Origin: Pseudomonadota bacterium
GTDB taxonomy: Bacteria > Pseudomonadota > Alphaproteobacteria > Rhizobiales > Xanthobacteraceae
Assembly (NCBI GenBank): GCA_023422775.1
Contig: JAFAGM010000142.1
Span: 137,560 to 201,559, forward strand
Length of the DNA: 64,000 nucleotides
Reading direction: 5' to 3'
In this document: positions 17,315 to 25,928 of the stretch, one piece after another
Layout of the letters: every line of letters begins with the position of its first letter
Numbering within the stretch: position 1 is the stretch's first letter
Made by a program: the position numbers and the translations under genes
Notes under the pieces: generated by a model
Databases searched by the model: none
The model's input: only the letters and a program-made list of their open reading frames with translations
What the model was told of the DNA's origin: nothing

Positions 17315-18094
17315 TCAGGTGTTCCCTCCCGATCCGGTTCTCGGCACGCGCCTCTCGTTGGGCGCCACCGCCGCCCGCGATCGGGCCGCACTCGACGAGA
17401 AGATCTCCTCGACTTCCGAGCGCATGAAGCTGTGGCATTCGCACGCCGCCGCTGCGAGCCGCGCCGGATCGATCTCGATCAGGCCTCGCCGATCGGACCT
17501 GATCGCTCCGCTGGCGCGAAGATTGCGCATCAGCAGCGTGACCGTCGTTCGCCGCACACCGAGTATTTGCGCCAGCGCATGCTGGGTAAGCGGGAGTTCG
17601 TCATGGTCGACGGTGTCGCGAAGCTGGAGCATCCAGCGCGCCATGCGCGCTTCGACCGGGTGCAACGCATTGCAGGCCGCGCCGACCTGGAACTGTATCA
17701 GCATCGACTTGACGTGATTCTGGACTGCATGCCGGATCGCGGCACTGCGGCTGAAAGCGGCGTGAAACCGCGATGCAGGGATCCGGGCGGCCGGGCCCGC
17801 TGCACGAACGACCGCCGTGATGGCCGAAGGCGATGGTCCGAGCACCGAAAGGAGGCCCACCGCCCCTTCCCGCCCGATGATCGCGGTGGCGACCGTCTGG
17901 CCGTCCGCCATGTCGATCATCAGTGTGATCGCGCCCTTGTGCGGGAAGATGACATACTCGATGTCGTCGCCCGTCCGCGAAAGGATCGCGTCCTGCTCGA
18001 GTGCAATCAGTTCAAGCTCGGGGCCCAGCAGATCGAAGTCCGAAGCCGGCAACGATGCCAGCAGGCGATTGCCCTTTCCGCCCTGCGGCGTCAC
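17315..18094 (-). CDS. Crp/Fnr family transcriptional regulator
   Basis: A 259-residue cytosolic DNA-binding protein. An N-terminal cyclic-nucleotide-like barrel includes YVIFPHKGAITLMID and GREGAVGLLSVLG; a C-terminal winged helix includes LTQHALAQILGVRRTTVTLL. It lacks the four Cys of Fnr, and the Arg-Ser pair used by CRP for cAMP is not visible, so the ligand is unknown. The group is typical of abundant alphaproteobacterial Crp-like proteins. It stands alone, beside an 800-bp gap. Confidence 0.88.
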   Translation of the reverse strand: MTPQGGKGNRLLASLPASDFDLLGPELELIALEQDAILSRTGDDIEYVIFPHKGAITLMIDMADGQTVATAIIGREGAVGLLSVLGPSPSAITAVVRAAGPAARIPASRFHAAFSRSAAIRHAVQNHVKSMLIQFQVGAACNALHPVEARMARWMLQLRDTVDHDELPLTQHALAQILGVRRTTVTLLMRNLRASGAIRSDRRGLIEIDPARLAAAACECHSFMRSEVEEIFSSSAARSRAAVAPNERRVPRTGSGGNT

Positions 18095-18897
18095 TGCGCG
18101 GAATCCGCAGTGAGGCCGCGGCCCTCATGTGAAGTGTCGCGGAACGCCGGCGTCAACATAGGTACAAATCAGCTTTCACGACACGAACTCGCTCAATCAA
18201 GTTCTGATCCCGCAAACGCGGTTGCGGCGGACGTGCTGCTCTGCAGCATGACGAGTTAGATGCAAATGGGCCGGTGGACGCAACCCTAAAATACGCATGG
18301 GTCGCAACACCCGTAATAGTGCGGGAACCCGCGGTTCCAAATCTGTGCCGTTTTTTGCGGACGCTGATCGAGGCGCTTGCCTCGATCTTGTGACCAGCAA
18401 GGCGGAAGGTACGCCGACCGGAGATGAGCCCCTCGATTGACCGACCTCGTGGCCCTCTACCACGGCCTCCGTCACAATAGCTGCGTACTATCATTGCAAG
18501 ATGCCGCGTGCTGACTTGGGAATCGCGGGCTGCATCGACGTACCCGGCTCCGATAAAGACGACAACCCGGGCGTGCATCTGCCAGAGCATCACCGGAAGC
18601 ACCGGGTTGCCGTCGAGGCTGAAGATGGCGATCCCGTTCGCTTTCGTCACACCAGTTCGAACAGCTCGGCGGCAAGATCGGGACGTGCCATGCAGCTTTC
18701 GGCCGGAAACCCCCGTCCGAACCACGTCGATGTCTCCGCCGTCAATGCCCGCCTTCCCGGGCGGAACCAATGCCGTGGTTGTGGCAGCCGGCCCCCTTGT
18801 TCGCGGTTGGGTTGTGGTGATATGGCTGGCCGGCGAAGCTGGGCAATGCCGAGATCGATTCGATCTGCCGGCGCGCCTGAATAGCGGAAGATTTAAG
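18095..18897. other. About 800 bp without a confident gene
   Basis: The DNA before about 18480 is relatively AT-rich and carries stops in all frames. From 18480 to 18880 it is GC-rich, with open frames on both strands, but none has a ribosome site, a recognisable family or plausible composition. It may be a decayed gene or the leader of the envelope gene at 18898. Confidence 0.5.
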
Positions 18898-20166
18898 ATG
18901 ATCCGATTGCTTTATCTTTTTGAGATCTCTCTGGCAGCGGCGCTCCTGTACGGAGTAAACTTGTATTTCTCCACAAATGCCAACATCAACAATCCGGTCG
19001 TTCCCGTCTGGTGGCCCGTGACCAAGGACGCGGTATTGCTCCTGATTTTCTGCGTTCTCCTTTTCGGGCTAAGGCGGCATCTCCCCAGGCTATCCATTCC
19101 GTTGGCACTAGTTGCCGTTTTTTCCATAACTTGCGCCGCCCTGTGCGTTGCAAATTTTGGGTTCTCGAACGAAGCAATCTCCTTCAGCAAGAATATCCTG
19201 CTGTACTTTACCGGCGGCGCCGCCATCGGCGCTGTGATCGCCCATGCATCTTCACCTACCGAGACTGCTATTCGCATCTCCCGGGCGGTACTCCTGTCTG
19301 TCCTGATCAGCTTTATCTGCCTGTTATTGCCAGTCCAATCTCTGGACGGTCGGCTCTATGGAACCTACGGCAACCCCACATCCTTCGGCTTTGCCGTATT
19401 TCTGGTGTTTGCACTCGCTGTCGCAGTTCGTCCGGCTTTCGAATCGATCCTTTCAGCAGTGTTGCTTGGACTTGTTTTTGTAGTTACCGGCTCCATCTCG
19501 GTACTAATCGCTGCGGTGGCTTTCCTCATTCTCTTTTCGGCACTGGAAATATTCAACAGGCGATCGATAAGGCTTCAGTTCGTTCACCTGATTGCCTTCG
19601 CAGTTTCCATAGCCTTGTCCGGAACCATACTGCACCATTTTCATGGACCCGCGCTCGGCCATGAGCGGCTTGCGGAGATTGGTACCGCCATCTCCGGGTC
19701 CGACTCAACAATTGTACGACTGAAGGCGTTCGCCCTCCCCTTTGAAGGCACCTATCAGCGATACGATGGATTTTTGCTTGGGCTTTACAAGAACTTCGGC
19801 TGGGCGCCATTGCTGGTGTATTTGGGCCTGATTGCCTCTCTCGCCGCAATGTACCGTCGCTCGCTGCAAACGAAGGCCCAGAATGCCGTCGCGGCCGGCA
19901 TTGTCTGTATCTTTATCCTCAACCCGATGCTTCAACATCAGATTGAGATATTCCCGACGAATTTCCTTTTCGGCGCGTTTCTTGGCTGCGCCATTTTCTG
20001 GCTTGGCGGGAATCTGCAGCAGGAAGACGCCTATGGTACCGAGTCTGCAACGCAGTTGGCGACTCACAAGGAAGTTGGAACGCAGCTGGCTGGAACTGCT
20101 GATTCTCGCCCCTCGCTTCCCATTGCGAGCGCCCCTTTGGCTCGAGCCTTGGTACCGAAAACCTAA
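18898..20166 (+). CDS. Polytopic membrane protein, O-antigen ligase / polymerase-like
   Basis: A 422-residue protein with about 10-12 hydrophobic segments from residue 1 to 385, then a polar tail. The LDGRLYGTYGNPTSFGFAVF segment before a long periplasmic loop resembles the GTxGNPN region of WaaL/Wzy-type enzymes, which join or polymerise surface polysaccharide. The match is weak, so this is a structural guess. Codon use is clearly richer in A/T than neighbours, suggesting acquired DNA. The ATG at 18898 follows GGAAGATTTA. Its stop overlaps the convergent signal peptidase stop. Confidence 0.55.
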   Translation: MIRLLYLFEISLAAALLYGVNLYFSTNANINNPVVPVWWPVTKDAVLLLIFCVLLFGLRRHLPRLSIPLALVAVFSITCAALCVANFGFSNEAISFSKNILLYFTGGAAIGAVIAHASSPTETAIRISRAVLLSVLISFICLLLPVQSLDGRLYGTYGNPTSFGFAVFLVFALAVAVRPAFESILSAVLLGLVFVVTGSISVLIAAVAFLILFSALEIFNRRSIRLQFVHLIAFAVSIALSGTILHHFHGPALGHERLAEIGTAISGSDSTIVRLKAFALPFEGTYQRYDGFLLGLYKNFGWAPLLVYLGLIASLAAMYRRSLQTKAQNAVAAGIVCIFILNPMLQHQIEIFPTNFLFGAFLGCAIFWLGGNLQQEDAYGTESATQLATHKEVGTQLAGTADSRPSLPIASAPLARALVPKT

Positions 20167-21398
20167 CGGACCATCAGGCCCAGGCGCTCGGAGCGAATTG
20201 TCTCCGGAGCCCCGTTGCGGCCGGGAGCCTTTGACAGATAGACCATCTCGACGCGACCGATGATGTTCTCGAACGGAATATATCCTATCGCAGACAGTGC
20301 GCGGCTATCGGTGGAGTTGTCGCGATTGTCGCCCAACATGAAGAAGCGACCTGGCGGCACCGCGTAGACATTGGTGTCGTCGTAGAATCCCCGCTCGATG
20401 CAATCGAGAGTTTCATAGGTTGCGCCGTTGGGAAGCGTCTCTCGCCAACGCTTCACTTTTGCGGAATCATCGGTGCCGCAGGCATCCCCGACGAAGTCCT
20501 CAAGCCGTTCGCGCTTTACAGCAACATCGTTGATATGGAGCCGGCCTTGCTTCATTTGAACGCGGTCGCCGGGCAGGCCCACCACCCGCTTGACGTAATC
20601 CGTCAAGCCGTCCTTCGGCGAGCGAAAGGCAACCACGTCGCCGCGCTCCGGCGCGGAGCCCATGATACGTCCCGAGAACAGAGGTGGCGCGGATGGGAAC
20701 GAATGCCGGCTATAGCCGTAGGCATACTTCGAGACGAGGATGCTGTCTCCGACGAACATCGTCGGATACATCGAGCCACTGGGCAGGCTGTAAGGGTGGA
20801 ACAGCAGCGCGCGAACGGCTAGTGCGATCAGAAGCGGGAATATCATGACCATGGCGTAGGCCGCAATCGTGCGCCAGAAGCCGAAACGTTCGACGCGCGA
20901 AAGCATCAGCAGCACCGCGATGAACGACCAAAGGCCGGCCCCCACAACGATGATCAGCGGCAGCAGTGAAAATCCCGCCGGCACGGGTGGACCGGCCGCA
21001 AACAACTTCATCGCGGCATTGAGCAGCACCGCGATGACGAGACCGAGGATCGCCGGCACCGCACTCCAGGCCAGCACCGCCCGCAATTCCAGCGTGGAAG
21101 CCCGACCGCCGATCAGGCTCCCTACCCCACGCAGGATCAGTGCATTGAGATGAAGAAAGAGGATGCCGATCGCGGCGCCGCCCGCGAGGAAGCAGAACCA
21201 GACGCGCCAGCCGGCCATGCCTTCCAGGAAGCCGAAGCTGAGTGCCTGCGAATGGATGCTGGCGATTGTACCAAGCGCTGCGAGCAACCAGACGAAACGC
21301 TGCGGCCCTGTTGCCAGAATTTGGTCGATCGTTTGCCGCGGACTTAGCCAAATGCTGATCCATGGCGATCGAGGGCCAATGTCGTGCGTCGTCGTCAT
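20163..21398 (-). CDS. lepB: Signal peptidase I with N-terminal YIP1-like membrane domain
   Basis: A 411-residue inner-membrane protein. Residues 1 to about 200 carry a YIP1-family domain (LSPRQTIDQIL, then four to five membrane segments). Residues 200-411 are signal peptidase I: catalytic Ser209 in PSGSMYPTM, catalytic Lys in DYVKRVVGLPGD and GDNRDNSTDSR near the end. Signal peptidase I normally has one or two membrane anchors in ~250 residues, so this is a fusion. It removes signal peptides from exported proteins. The frame extends to 21491, but the ATG at 21398 starts directly before the YIP1 motif. Confidence 0.88.
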   Translation of the reverse strand: MTTTHDIGPRSPWISIWLSPRQTIDQILATGPQRFVWLLAALGTIASIHSQALSFGFLEGMAGWRVWFCFLAGGAAIGILFLHLNALILRGVGSLIGGRASTLELRAVLAWSAVPAILGLVIAVLLNAAMKLFAAGPPVPAGFSLLPLIIVVGAGLWSFIAVLLMLSRVERFGFWRTIAAYAMVMIFPLLIALAVRALLFHPYSLPSGSMYPTMFVGDSILVSKYAYGYSRHSFPSAPPLFSGRIMGSAPERGDVVAFRSPKDGLTDYVKRVVGLPGDRVQMKQGRLHINDVAVKRERLEDFVGDACGTDDSAKVKRWRETLPNGATYETLDCIERGFYDDTNVYAVPPGRFFMLGDNRDNSTDSRALSAIGYIPFENIIGRVEMVYLSKAPGRNGAPETIRSERLGLMVR

Positions 21399-21825
21399 GA
21401 AACTTTCGAATCTCACTGCGCCGGCTAACTTAACCAAGCCCGGGTCGAGTGCAACGTCGTGCATCAGCCGGAGGATCAGCCTCGCCGGCATCCCGGCCAG
21501 ACGTCAGGTGACGCCGCATTCGACCTTCGGAAAATACGGCGTCACCCTTCGAGTGGTCCAGGTACGCGGGTTACTTCAACCTGGCGCCACTTATCCCGCC
21601 TGATCTCCTTTCATGCTCGTCCGCAATAGCGGGCGCGATCAGACAGAACCACAGGCGGCGCATGCGGAATGTGATGTTCGCAACAGCGGTGAGCGGCGCT
21701 GTGCTGCTTGCGAGAAGCAACATCGCCCGTCATTCCGGGACGTGCGGCTGGCCGTCATGCGAGCCGACGGGCCGCGCGAACAGGCGCCCGATGAAACGTC
21801 CGGCCGCTCGGCAGGCGCCGTCCGC
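21399..21825. other. Gap between signal peptidase and DUF2778 genes
   Basis: No gene, hairpin or repeat stands out in these 427 bp. The leftmost 93 bp could be extra codons of the signal peptidase if the start at 21491 is used. The promoter for the leftward signal peptidase gene should lie here. Confidence 0.4.
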
Positions 21826-23001
21826 CTACTGGATCTTCGCCAGCACCGCGAGGCGGCGGATGCCCTTGTTGCGGTAAGCGTCGAGGAACGCGTAGTAGTC
21901 CTTGAACGACACGCAGCCGTTGGACTGGCCGCTCGGCCCGAGCATGTAGGTGTGCGCGAGCAGCCCGTCGCGGCCGTAGATCTTGTCCTGGCCGCCGATC
22001 GGCGTCATCCGCAGCGCCGGCACGCCGTGAAACAGCGCTTCGCGCGGCTTCAGTTCGTAGATGTGCGGCGGCGTCACGCCCTGCATCCGGACGTGCGAAT
22101 AGCGGATGTCGTCCATCTTGGATCCAAGCCCGGAATGCGCCTCGAGCCGGGTGCCGTCGGGCAGGTACACCGTCTTGGCGGAGATATCGTAGACCGCGGT
22201 CTGGCGATCGTAGGGCGGCGAGCCGCCAAGCATCGGATTCTGGCTACGCGTCTCGATGACGCTCCCGGTCACGCTCGCATCGGCCGATGCGTAAGCCAAA
22301 AGCGCGTTCTGCGAAGGCTGCGGCTTGCCCCAGAGCTTCTCAACCATGTTCTGGCGGTCGCCGGAGGCGATCGACATCACGGCGGCCTTGGCGCGCTGCG
22401 CCATGTCGGCGAGCGAGGACCCGGACGACCTGGTTTCGGCGGCCCTGGTATCCGCGGATTTGGCATCGGCAGATTTGATATCCGCCGGCTTCGGCGCCGG
22501 CACGTTCATCGCGACCTGGGCAGGCGCCGTCGAAGCCTTCGGCTTCGGGGTCTCTGCGAGTTTGGGCGCTGCGGCGGCCTTCGGCGCCACGACCGGGGGC
22601 GGAGCTTCCGCCACTGTGGTCGTCTCGACGGGCCTGGGCGGTTCGCCCTGCGGCGACGCCGCGGCAAACCTTTCATTGAACATAAGCGAAGCCGAGACGT
22701 TCTCCGGCGCGGAGATCAACGGTGAACGTTCCGGCAGCGAGGCGAATATCTCATTGAAGTTGGGTCGCACAGGCCGCGCCGCAACGATGGTGGAACCTGG
22801 GACGGGAGGCGCCTCGAAGACAGCGCTGCCCACCTTGGGGTATATGCTGGCGCCGATGACGTTGGTGTAGACCATCCATGCGCAGCCCAGCATCAGGCCC
22901 GCAACCGCGACGCTGCCAACGAAATAGTGAGGAAGGACACTACGGGAAGACTTCCCTCGGCTTTTACCCGCGGGACCACACGCACGCTTACTCGTACTCA
23001 T
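21826..23001 (-). CDS. DUF2778 (L,D-transpeptidase-like) protein with membrane anchor
   Basis: A 391-residue protein. A membrane anchor near residues 25-47 (YFVGSVAVAGLMLGCAWMVY) follows a basic N-terminus. Next comes an Ala/Pro/Lys-rich periplasmic linker with SADAKSADT repeats, then a C-terminal DUF2778 domain. The catalytic motif is GPSGQSNGCVSFKDYYAF, with the nucleophile Cys in SNGCVSF, and LEAHSGLGSKMDD carries the His. DUF2778 is related to Tlde1 and L,D-transpeptidases, so it probably acts on peptidoglycan. The ATG at 23001 is preferred over an upstream TTG. Confidence 0.85.
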   Translation of the reverse strand: MSTSKRACGPAGKSRGKSSRSVLPHYFVGSVAVAGLMLGCAWMVYTNVIGASIYPKVGSAVFEAPPVPGSTIVAARPVRPNFNEIFASLPERSPLISAPENVSASLMFNERFAAASPQGEPPRPVETTTVAEAPPPVVAPKAAAAPKLAETPKPKASTAPAQVAMNVPAPKPADIKSADAKSADTRAAETRSSGSSLADMAQRAKAAVMSIASGDRQNMVEKLWGKPQPSQNALLAYASADASVTGSVIETRSQNPMLGGSPPYDRQTAVYDISAKTVYLPDGTRLEAHSGLGSKMDDIRYSHVRMQGVTPPHIYELKPREALFHGVPALRMTPIGGQDKIYGRDGLLAHTYMLGPSGQSNGCVSFKDYYAFLDAYRNKGIRRLAVLAKIQ

Positions 23002-23495
23002 ACACACGCCGCCCAGAACAGTTCCACCAGGTCCCTCTTTGATGCCGTCCCCCAAAGAAGTTCCAAGGGCCGTTTCGCAGAGGCATGGAGCGTCATTAAG
23101 GCGACTTTTAGTTAAATCAGCCTTAAACCCTAACAGATGTGAGCTAGTTCCAAGTACATGGAACTACTGCGGAAATTGCTCGCGAAGCGGCACGAATCCA
23201 GTCACGATCCCGCCACATTTCGACCAGCTCGCCGCAAGCCTCGGGAGCGGTGTCCGGACTGGTCACAGCGGATCGGTGCCCGGCCCCGCGCGACAGATTT
23301 GCCGGTCCGCCCGATCACAATGCCGATTTGCCGGGTCGAACCGATCGAGCGAACCTTACTTTCCCGGCGCAGACTTATTATTGAGCACCCCGGTATTGCA
23401 CACTCGCGGCTTGGCATCGGGGAACGACCGGGGATACGTACCGTATCTCCTCCAATCGCGATGTTCGTCCTTCACGCCCCGAAGGGGAAGCTGCC
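23002..23495. other. Divergent regulatory gap of 494 bp
   Basis: It lies between the leftward DUF2778 gene and the rightward FecR gene. The stretch 23090-23170 is AT-rich and holds a perfect palindrome; the rest is GC-rich without a credible gene. Confidence 0.45.
23145..23166. promoter_or_regulatory. 22-bp operator-like palindrome
   Basis: TAGTTCCA-AGTACA-TGGAACTA has perfect eight-base arms. It lies in the AT-rich part of a divergent gap, 144 bp before the DUF2778 start and 330 bp before FecR. The shape is that of a dimeric repressor site; the regulator is unknown. Confidence 0.4.
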
Positions 23496-24017
23496 ATGAC
23501 AATGCTGGCGCGCGCTGGATCTATCGCTCTTGCAGGCTTCTGCCTCCTCGCCGGAAATGCGGCAGCCCAGCCGGCGAAGCCGGCATGTACGGCTTCGCCG
23601 TCGGCGCAGGGAACGCAGACGCTGCGGTGCGAGACGGCGATCACGATCGTGTCCGAGAACGGCGCGAAGTTCGAACTCAGGGATCGCAACCGCGACGGCC
23701 AGGTCGATTCCATTGAGCTCAGCAACAAGGCGCTGCTGATCGAGGTGCCGAAGAGATCAGGCCGTGTCCGGTTCGAGGTGCTGACGCCGCAGGCGATTGC
23801 CGCCGTGCGCGGCACCAGATGGGCGGTGGACGCCGAAGGTGGAAAGACGTCCGTGTTCGTCGTCAACGGACGGGTCAACGTCGCGCGCGCTCGCGGCCGC
23901 GGCAGGGTCAATCTCGGTCCCGGCGATGGCGTCGACGTCGAGGCGTCGGGCGAATTGATCGTCAAGCGGTGGCCGGCCCCGCGCGTCGCGGCCCTGATGG
24001 CGCGGCTCGGACAATAG
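23496..24017 (+). CDS. Exported FecR-domain protein with embedded EF-hand loop
   Basis: A 173-residue protein with a signal peptide (cleavage near AAAQ, residues 22-25). The body is a small FecR beta domain: AAVRGTRWAVDAEGGKTSVF, then VNGRVNV and GPGDGVDV. At residues 63-74 the loop DRNRDGQVDSIE fits the EF-hand calcium consensus at every ligand position. No sigma factor or TonB receptor is near, so it is unlikely to be a classical anti-sigma FecR. It lies 10 bp before a CHASE2-adenylate cyclase, with which such FecR proteins often pair. A GAAGGGGAAG site precedes the ATG. Confidence 0.85.
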   Translation: MTMLARAGSIALAGFCLLAGNAAAQPAKPACTASPSAQGTQTLRCETAITIVSENGAKFELRDRNRDGQVDSIELSNKALLIEVPKRSGRVRFEVLTPQAIAAVRGTRWAVDAEGGKTSVFVVNGRVNVARARGRGRVNLGPGDGVDVEASGELIVKRWPAPRVAALMARLGQ

Positions 24018-24027
24018 AAGCAGGCGA

Positions 24028-25923
24028 ATGAACAGTCGACGCCTTTACATTCTGGTTGCGCTGCTGTGCACGGGATTGTGGGCCGTCGCGATCTGCCTTG
24101 GCCATTCGAACGGCCGGTTGCGGGTGCTCGACCGGATCGAGCCGGCGCTGTCGGACCTGCGCACCCTCGCCCGCGGCGTGAAGGCTCCGCCCGACCTGGT
24201 GACGATCGTCGCGATCGACGACGGCATCGTCAAGCACGGCGGAACCTATCCGCTGCCGCGAACGGAGATCGCCAGGATCGTCGACGCGATCGCGCAGTTC
24301 GAGCCGAAAGTCATTGCGATCGATCTTCTGCTGGTCGACAAGGGGTCTGCGGACGGCGACGCAGCCCTTGCGAAAGCGCTCGCGACGCGCCCGACGGTGC
24401 TTGCGGCCGCGGCAGTGTTTCCGGAGACCACGCAGCCATCCGAGGATCGCGACGGACCACTCGCCGGCCTGCCGACGGCCGATCGCTTCCTGCATCCGCT
24501 GCCGGCATTCGCCGAGCATGCGGAAGTCGGGATCGCCAACGTGACGACGGGCCAGACCGGCACCCCGCTTTCGGTGCCGATGCTGTTCCGGACCCGCGAC
24601 AAGATCGAATTGTCGTTTCCGCTCCGCGCGGCCGCCGTCGCGGTCGGCAAGCCGCTGACCATCGAGCCTGGCCGCCTGCTGTTCGGCGACCATCCGATCG
24701 CGACCGCTTCCAGCTATGCGCTTCCGATCTCCTATTACGGTCCGCGCCGCTCCATTCGCACGATCAGCGCCGCAGATCTGGTGGACGGTCAGGTCGAACG
24801 CAAGGACATTCAAGGCCGCATTGTCGTAGTCGGCGCCACGGCAACCGGCGCCGGCGATTTCTTCCCGACGCCGTTCGATTCGCTGATGCCGGGGGTAGAG
24901 ATCATTTCCACCGCCATCACGCATCTGGTTGCGGGCGACGGTATCGTACGCGATCGGCCGGTTCGCATCGTCGATACCGCCATGGCGATCGGGCTGCCAT
25001 TGCTGCTGGTCGGTCTCCTGGTCTGGCGACGCAACGCGATCGGCCTGCTGGCCGTCACCGCTGTCGTTCTGGTGTGGGCGGTGGCGAATACGGTCGCTTT
25101 CGCGCACGGGATATGGCTCGATGCCGCAACGACGATCGCGACCGCCGCGCCGCCGGTCATCCTGTTCGGATCCTTGCAGCTATGGTCGGGCCGGCGAAGC
25201 GCGCAGCGTCTCGCTGCGCAGAACGAGTTGCTTGAACAATTCCAGACGCCGGCGCTCCGTGGATGGTTGACCCGAAACCCCGACTTCCTGCTGGCGCCGG
25301 TCCGGCAGAATGCCGCCGTCGTCTTCATCGATCTTTCCGGATTTACCTCGCTCAGCGAGACACTCGACCCCGACGCCACCCGCGGACTGCTGAAGGAGTT
25401 TCACGCGCTGGTCGACAGGGAAGTCACGCAATGCTGCGGCATCGTCACGAGCTTCCTCGGCGATGGCGCCATGATCCTGTTCGGGCTGCCGGCGGAGGCT
25501 GCGGACGATGCGACGCGCGCGGCCGAATGCTCGATCGCGCTCTGCGTCAAGACCGAGCGCTGGATCAAAACCCTGCCGACTTCAATCGCGGCGCGGATCG
25601 GTTTCAAGATCGGCGCGCATTTCGGACCGATCGTCGCCTCCCGGCTCGGCGGCCGAAACCATCAGCACATCACGGCGACCGGAGACACCGTGAACGTGTC
25701 GAGCCGCCTGATGGAAGTCGCCGCGCGGAACGACGTCCGGCTGGCGGTGAGCGATACGCTGCGCGCCGAGGCCGAACGCACAGGCACCCTGCTGAAGGCC
25801 GGCAGCCTCGAGGGGCCTGTCGAGGCGCAGATTCGCGGCAGGTCCGGCTCGCTCGCCGTCTGGCTGTGGCGAAGCGGGGATCCGCCGATGGAAAACGGCG
25901 CACATCCCCACGCAGCGGAATGA
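24028..25923 (+). CDS. CHASE2-domain class III adenylate/guanylate cyclase
   Basis: A 631-residue inner-membrane sensor cyclase. It has a TM near residues 5-25, a large periplasmic CHASE2 domain (about 30-305: VAIDDGIVKHGG, VIAIDLLLVDKG, GVEIISTAITHLV), three TMs (about 312-390) and a cytosolic cyclase domain (about 425-610). Metal-binding Asp are in VVFIDLSGFTSLSE and FLGDGAMILFG; GDTVNVSSRLMEVA completes the site. It should make cAMP or cGMP in response to a periplasmic cue. The preceding FecR gene is 10 bp away, so they form an operon. It converges on the GT39 gene with 5 bp between stops. Confidence 0.92.
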   Translation: MNSRRLYILVALLCTGLWAVAICLGHSNGRLRVLDRIEPALSDLRTLARGVKAPPDLVTIVAIDDGIVKHGGTYPLPRTEIARIVDAIAQFEPKVIAIDLLLVDKGSADGDAALAKALATRPTVLAAAAVFPETTQPSEDRDGPLAGLPTADRFLHPLPAFAEHAEVGIANVTTGQTGTPLSVPMLFRTRDKIELSFPLRAAAVAVGKPLTIEPGRLLFGDHPIATASSYALPISYYGPRRSIRTISAADLVDGQVERKDIQGRIVVVGATATGAGDFFPTPFDSLMPGVEIISTAITHLVAGDGIVRDRPVRIVDTAMAIGLPLLLVGLLVWRRNAIGLLAVTAVVLVWAVANTVAFAHGIWLDAATTIATAAPPVILFGSLQLWSGRRSAQRLAAQNELLEQFQTPALRGWLTRNPDFLLAPVRQNAAVVFIDLSGFTSLSETLDPDATRGLLKEFHALVDREVTQCCGIVTSFLGDGAMILFGLPAEAADDATRAAECSIALCVKTERWIKTLPTSIAARIGFKIGAHFGPIVASRLGGRNHQHITATGDTVNVSSRLMEVAARNDVRLAVSDTLRAEAERTGTLLKAGSLEGPVEAQIRGRSGSLAVWLWRSGDPPMENGAHPHAAE

Positions 25924-25928
25924 TCGGC

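Noticed and set aside
18153..18770. 205-codon minus frame in the 800-bp gap
   Set aside because: One part looks hydrophobic and protein-like, but Arg-rich segments and lack of start support or family match argue against it.
23496..24017. Calling the FecR protein an iron-signalling anti-sigma factor
   Set aside because: No ECF sigma factor or TonB-dependent receptor is adjacent, and the protein is exported rather than membrane-spanning.
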